Origin: Hortaea werneckii
Taxonomy: Eukaryota > Ascomycota > Dothideomycetes > Mycosphaerellales > Teratosphaeriaceae
Direction of reading: 5' to 3'
NCBI GenBank assembly: GCA_037044905.1
Contig: JBAOKB010000062.1
Location: 182,501 to 246,500 of the forward strand
Length of the DNA: 64,000 bases
Of this stretch, positions 59,357-64,000 are shown one piece after another. Under the pieces are notes generated by a model, which searched no databases, was not told the DNA's origin, and saw nothing but the letters and a program-made list of their open reading frames with translations. The translations under genes and the position numbers were made by a program. Each line of letters starts with the position of its first letter. The stretch's first letter is position 1.

Positions 59357-61666
59357 ATGTCATCTCTCCGAAGGGTTTCATCGAGTGGTAGGTTGACCTG
59401 CTAAAAGTCGAGAACCTTTATTGAGTGTTTGCCTGCAGGAAGTGATGACACTTGGAGTACTGCCCCATCTACGCCCTTGACACGTAGCTACGGCAGTACG
59501 CCTCAGCCCTCGGACTCCGAGCCAGACTCCGAGCAAGATGAAGAGTCTCCAATCACCAGTAGCCCGCCAAGCTCTGAGCAAAATACACCACCGCACCGAT
59601 ACCCAAAGCGGACGTTTCGTTCCTATACTGTGGAGAGAGAAGTTGATTCGGTAGTAGACAAGTTTGGCAGGCGGGTCAAACTTCAATGGGCTACAAAGCC
59701 GTTCCCCACCAAGTTCATCAAGCAACGTGCGAATGGCGAAGAATATGTAACCATTGACGGGCAAGACTACACTATCGCCAAAAGAAGCCCGATATCTGAG
59801 GACAGCGATGGAAACACTGTTTGCAGGGTCAACTTTGTTGACAGTTGGGAGCCAGAAGGTAATCTTGATCCCCCGCAGATGATTGACTCAAGTCCGGTGT
59901 CCAGCCAAGGAAGGAGCAGTCGTGGTTTGCCTTCTGATACCCCAAGCCCTCAAGGCCCCAACTTGCGTCCAAGGCTACGAGGACAGCTTCGACGTCCCAC
60001 CAGTGCTGCGTGGATGAAGAGGGCCCAACTACCCAAGCGACCTCAGCATGGTACTGAGCGAGCCTCGTCCGCACTGACTTGGTCTGATCTCGATCTCGCT
60101 CACATTGAGGACTTGCGCGAGCATGCTACTTCTGACACTGCCGATTATGGACCAGCCATCCACCAGAAGATCCAGGAAGCCGTGAAGCGCGGTCAGTATG
60201 ACACCACCACAGGAGTACTCACTGCCGTGCTCAACCGGTACCAGCATGATACACCGCAGCGCCCAGTGCAATTTGCCACGTGGACCGTCCGTCATGCCAC
60301 CCACAAGTTCAACTTCCACGGGAAGGAAAATGCCGGCACCTTCTATGCTCACTGGACAGGCTACGACGTACGCAAACCCTGCACTCGTTGTGCAAATCAG
60401 CATCGCGAATATGGCGTTTTCCAGGGCTGTGTTGTTGCTTCTGGCTTCAATCAAGGTGCCTGTACGAACTGTAGCTACAGCAAGGGAAACAGAGCTTGCA
60501 GCTTCAGGCGTGATAGTGAGTAGAGTCCCTGGCCTTCGCTTTGGCCTCTACTATTTGCTGACGTGGAACTCTCGGAAGCCTCTGATCCCAGTGGTTTTCG
60601 AGCCGCAAAGCGGTGGCCAAAAGCTTCGACGTATACAATTAGGTCTCTCCCAGCGAGCATGACTCCCTCCGACTCGGACGAGGACAGACAATCTCCATCT
60701 GCTTCACGTTCTCTTCTCCAGCCAAGATCTGTCTCGACAGGCTATCGCCAGGGATTGACTGATGACGACTTCATCCGTGATTCCAATCGGCCACTTCGCT
60801 CGGAGAACGAAGGAGAGAACGATGAGTTTGTCATGAGCGGTGGTCTGAATGGGTTGGACGGCATTGGCGCTCGAGGACATGATGTGGAGTCCGGGCGCAA
60901 ACATGACCTAGGCAAGATCTATGATGCCGCTCCAAATGATTCTGATGACGATTCCAGCGAAGAGGAAGACCCAGACAATGGCAAGAATGCCGGCGACTAT
61001 TCACACGATGTCATAGAAAAAGAGCAACAAAATCATCGCAAGCGCCAAAGAGATCCCATTGTCATAGAGAGCTCTGACGAAGCTTCTGATGACTCTTCAG
61101 ATGAGGAGGTGGACGTTTACAAACGCCTGAGAGATCTCTTTCGTATGAAGCCCTCCGATGGCTCCTCGGACGATAAGGCCGATAGCGACTGCGAGAGTGC
61201 GCAAAAACGGCAAAGGCTTACTTCTCCTGTGAGCCAGAGTGACGCAGGGAACTCAGATGGCAGAGCACGTCGAGCCAGGTCAAAGACTCTCACAAGCAGC
61301 CAGACAGCTGTTCCGGAAGCTTCTAACGCCGCTCCACAGCTACCGGAAACTCGCACGCAGAGCAATCAAGACCAACAATCTACCAGTACGAGACCCATCA
61401 CATCATTCAACTACGCGGACATGGTCTTTCGGGGCCACAAGTTTCGACGTGGCGAGATCACCCAGGGGCAGCTGGATTTCCTCAGGATGCGGTCTTTCGA
61501 CAAAGACGCCATAGACTGGGTTGGAAATGAGTGGCGGCACGCCATGCATGAGCGCAAGAAGAAACGTCGAACTGAGGCTCTGGACTTCTACAAAGCCGAC
61601 GGCCGGCGGTTCTTGAACAAGTACCTCGTGCCGTGGGTATGCACCGACTCGAAGGGGTCCCTCTGA
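59357..61666 (+). CDS. Chromodomain-like, Cys-rich nuclear protein, three exons (731 aa)
   Basis: Exons 59357-59387, 59439-60515 and 60579-61666; introns of 51 bp (GTAGGT..CCTGCAG) and 63 bp (GTGAGT, branch TTGCTGACG, GGAAG), both phase 1. The start MSSLRRVSSSG comes from a 31-bp first exon. Residues about 118-160 resemble a chromodomain: YTIAKR, then CRVNFVDSWEPEGNLDPPQMI, with the diagnostic W-E-P-E-x-N-L (147-153), though the preceding aromatic-cage positions are uncertain. Residues about 335-367 form a Cys-rich block C-x2-C-x9-GC-x9-C-x2-C-x8-C, of a kind seen in fungal proteins of unknown role. The third exon adds an acidic Ser/Asp-rich region with a basic KRQRDP stretch and a helical C-terminus (EWRHAMHERKKKRRTEALDF). 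Predicted chromatin-associated; two separate ORFs would be called without splicing. Confidence 0.72.
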
Positions 61667-61966
61667 GAGGGCAGGACAGTGGCCATGGCGCCGTGGGTAT
61701 GGGTTCTTTTTCGGCTAATGGTCTCATTGTGCATTTGTTTAGATCGGACATTTGTTGTTTCGGTTTCTCTTTCATTCTGCTTGTCTGTCTTACAGTTGTT
61801 TGTCACATATGGCTAGGTTGTATCTGGTAGTTCCTTAATGACAATGCTTGGGCGTTCAACACAATGGAAAGGCCTTGTTCACCTTGTCCACTGAGCAAAC
61901 CTGAACGTTACCTACATATAGAAGTCATGTATCTTCAATCTCCAACGATGAAGGCAACGAACCCAA
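61667..61966. other. Short intergenic region
   Basis: About 300 bases: 3' region of the chromodomain-like gene and promoter of the next. CCGTGGGTATG occurs twice (61631 and 61691), once in the coding end and once downstream, a small direct repeat. Confidence 0.4.
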
Positions 61967-62464
61967 ATGGCTTCTCAAGGCGACAACCGCTCCTATCGAC
62001 CGGAGACCATCCCTCCATCCCTCAAAGCCTGGGTGGAGGACAGCAGCCAGCACACGGAAGCACCCAGCACTGGCCAGAGCGCCCTTCATCTCTACAATTC
62101 ATCATACACCGCCTCAGACCTATGCAATGCGCTGCTGCTGGCTCGAAACCTATACCAGCAAGCCATAAGCTCCATCCTGGACGCCCTCAAGATCGCAAGT
62201 GACCAGCACGCCGGTCGCATCGATATCAGGTCCTACGCGGACGTTCGGTCTTGGACGGCCGTTCCGACCGACACGATGAATGCCAACAATTACATGGGCG
62301 ACGATGTCACCGAAGAGAACCTGTTCGCTTGGGACTGGGGCACTGATCCTGACGGGGCCCAGAGGCTGCGGCGCACGATCGTAGCCATGTGCAAGCTGAG
62401 AGCGAGGATTGAGAGGGACGATCGGAGACTCAGATATGAAATCCTGGAGGCGCAGGGTGGATGA
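61967..62464 (+). CDS. Hypothetical protein (165 aa)
   Basis: ATG 61967 opens MASQGDNRSYRPETIPPSLK. The first 40 residues are polar. From about 45 the chain is helical (ASDLCNALLLARNLYQQAISSI), then a mixed region with ENLFAWDWG, and a charged C-terminal helix (LRARIERDDRRLRYEILEA). No family recognised. The single frame, good ATG context and consistent composition support a real gene. Confidence 0.6.
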   Translation: MASQGDNRSYRPETIPPSLKAWVEDSSQHTEAPSTGQSALHLYNSSYTASDLCNALLLARNLYQQAISSILDALKIASDQHAGRIDIRSYADVRSWTAVPTDTMNANNYMGDDVTEENLFAWDWGTDPDGAQRLRRTIVAMCKLRARIERDDRRLRYEILEAQGG

Positions 62465-62907
62465 GGGAGTGTTCATGATAAGAGGGACGACGAGTTGGAT
62501 GTCGTTCAGCGAGTGGGAGACGTTCTTGGCTGAATGGAATCGCGCTGTGTGGCGTTTACAATGAGGGATCGAATTTCCAGCATGAGGTCGTGCATTGGGG
62601 TGTCCAATCCAGAAGCATATATTAAACCATTTCTGGTCGTCATGACTTGTTTGTTTGCTCGTGATTCCGGCGTGGCATATCTCATTGCGCTGCCCCGCGG
62701 AAGGATTGCGGCCGCGGTGGCTTGGCGAAGGCTGAGCCCAATGTCCTTGCATGATCACCAGGGCACTGCCCTCATACGAGAACCTCACTTACATAGGCCA
62801 CTCAAAGTGTTATAAAAAGTCACGACATCATCGTCTGCTGACAACAGTAAGTACTAGGACTTTCCAATATTTCTCTCCTGCTTAACCCAACCTGGAACCC
62901 CGTTGAA
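62465..62907. other. Intergenic / arrestin-like promoter
   Basis: About 440 bases with no supported gene. The 60 bases before 62908 are CT/AC-rich, as in a leader. Confidence 0.4.
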
Positions 62908-64000
62908 ATGGGCAAGTTTGGCGCGCTCATCATCCGGGTCGTGCTAGACGAGCCCAAGCGTATTTACTGTGGCCCAAAGGAGGCTGTCACTGGCCATGTA
63001 AGCGTGTACTACGACACCTCGTACTCGAGGAAGAAGCGAGAAGAGATGCCCTCAGACCTCTTCGGGCCCCTCAAGCTGTCGATCATCTTCCACGGCCGAG
63101 CAAAGACCAAGATCACCAAAGACAGTGGCGGCGGTTCCTCCGTCTATCGTGGAAGGGCGCCGCTGTTCCATGTCGTCTCGGAGATACACGATGGGCCATA
63201 TCGTTCTGCCCCGGGTGAGACGCAGCGGCTGCCCTTCTCGGTCTGCTTCCCTCCCACGGTCGACATGTCGCACGCCGGCGTCTGGGAAGCGCACCCCCAA
63301 TTTGACCGGGACTTTTCAGAAGATGTTCCCCCGTCCTTCAAGACCGATCACCATCACTTTTATTCTAAGTTCGAGACTTTCACCGAATACCGAGTGGGCA
63401 CTACCGCGACCATGCCAGGCATCGACCTCAAGATCATCACCCTCTCTGAGCACGAGGAGCCCCAAGTCCTATACGAGCAGCCGCGGACGAGAGTGGAAGA
63501 CGTCGACGCAGCCAACAATATCTGGCGAAGCCGGCTCAAAATCCGCAACGCCGAGCTCCTGCCCGAGAGCGAGCGACCGAGTGGGTTCAGGGAAAAGGTC
63601 AAAGCCATGACCCGTTCCGACTACTTCCCCGAATACTACTTCGAAGCCCTATGCACGCACCCGCAACGACTCTACCTCCAAGAACCGATCCGATTCGAGC
63701 TCCGCATCCGGCCCCAAGCCGAGCTCTCCACGGCGCCGCTGTGGCCGGACCTCTACCTCAAAACCTTCGCCGTCACGCTGCACGCGCGGACGCTGGTGCG
63801 CGCCAACTTGCACATCCTCAGCGAGCCGGAGTCGCTCGGGGAGGAGAAAGTGCTCGGGTTCGTGGCGACAGAGCACAACCTCCCGCCGGGTCCATTCGAG
63901 AAAGCGAACGATATGACGAAGAGCATCGTGACGGGACCCTTGAGCGGCGGACCTAGCTCGTTCACCACGTTCAATATCGCCCGGTCGTACCAGATGCAGA
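62908..64000 (+). CDS. Arrestin-like protein, 3' end outside the window
   Basis: Open from ATG 62908 (MGKFGALIIRVVLDEPKRIY) to the window edge, 364 codons so far without a stop. The opening beta strands and VTGHVSVYYDTS followed by LKLSIIFHGRAKTKI are typical of the arrestin N-terminal fold: I-x-L-D-x-P, then a G-x-V-x-V/L element, then the I-x-F-x-G-x-x-K strand. LPFSVCFPPTV corresponds to the F-x-F-x-hydrophobic-P motif ahead of the beta-hairpin. Later ITLSEHEEPQVLYEQ and FELRIRPQAELST begin the C-terminal half. Fungal arrestins (ART/PalF type) link plasma-membrane cargo to Rsp5 ubiquitin ligase or pH signalling; a PY motif is not visible in the part present. Partial because of the window edge. 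Confidence 0.75.
   Translation, partial: MGKFGALIIRVVLDEPKRIYCGPKEAVTGHVSVYYDTSYSRKKREEMPSDLFGPLKLSIIFHGRAKTKITKDSGGGSSVYRGRAPLFHVVSEIHDGPYRSAPGETQRLPFSVCFPPTVDMSHAGVWEAHPQFDRDFSEDVPPSFKTDHHHFYSKFETFTEYRVGTTATMPGIDLKIITLSEHEEPQVLYEQPRTRVEDVDAANNIWRSRLKIRNAELLPESERPSGFREKVKAMTRSDYFPEYYFEALCTHPQRLYLQEPIRFELRIRPQAELSTAPLWPDLYLKTFAVTLHARTLVRANLHILSEPESLGEEKVLGFVATEHNLPPGPFEKANDMTKSIVTGPLSGGPSSFTTFNIARSYQMQ

Overview
The window is nuclear DNA of a filamentous ascomycete fungus. Reasons: monocistronic genes on both strands, spliceosomal introns of 46-83 bp with GT..CTGAC/CTAAC..YAG signals, a canonical fungal Zn2Cys6 regulator, fungal-type glycosyltransferases (GT31, GT34), an SRP40/Nopp140 homologue, and pyrimidine-rich leaders. 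The style of the lineage-specific proteins suggests Dothideomycetes (Capnodiales/Mycosphaerellales), but that is inference. I see no rRNA, tRNA, CRISPR array, intact transposon or obvious secondary-metabolite core gene.

Layout. 0.5-6 kb: a hypothetical protein, a hypothetical gene with an apparent 3' frameshift, and a GT31-like type II membrane glycosyltransferase. 6-16 kb: a proline-rich/coiled-coil protein, an SDR oxidoreductase, a 637-aa low-complexity protein, a nitronate monooxygenase and a three-exon FAR-17a/AIG1-like membrane protein. 16-28 kb: a Zn2Cys6 regulator, a membrane-anchored hypothetical protein, a 901-aa Ulp1/C48-like cysteine protease candidate with a UIM-like motif, SRP40, and a Q-rich protein. 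28-35 kb: a SprT-like zinc protein, a flavin monooxygenase, a divergent P-loop sulfotransferase-like gene with a splice anomaly, and a multi-pass membrane protein. 35-45 kb is gene-poor. It holds two small spliced Gly/Tyr-rich protein genes missed by simple ORF calling, a BTB protein, a free-standing cullin N-terminal-repeat protein, and a gene with eight exact 54-bp repeats behind an ADP-ribosyl-cyclase-like head. 45-64 kb: GT34, a 149-aa internally duplicated protein, an RNase H, a calcineurin-like phosphoesterase, a YdeI-like protein, a coiled-coil protein, an 82-aa three-exon Ser/Asn/Tyr-rich protein, a zinc-knuckle protein of nucleic-acid-binding type, a chromodomain-like/Cys-rich protein, a small hypothetical protein and the 5' part of an arrestin-like gene.

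The genes do not form one pathway. Links I would entertain are functional only: two Golgi glycosyltransferases, a ubiquitin/SUMO theme (C48-like protease with UIM, cullin-like, BTB, SprT-like), and two adjacent oxidation/transfer genes (FMO and sulfotransferase-like) sharing a promoter. Gene models were spliced by eye; exon phases were checked for every intron stated.
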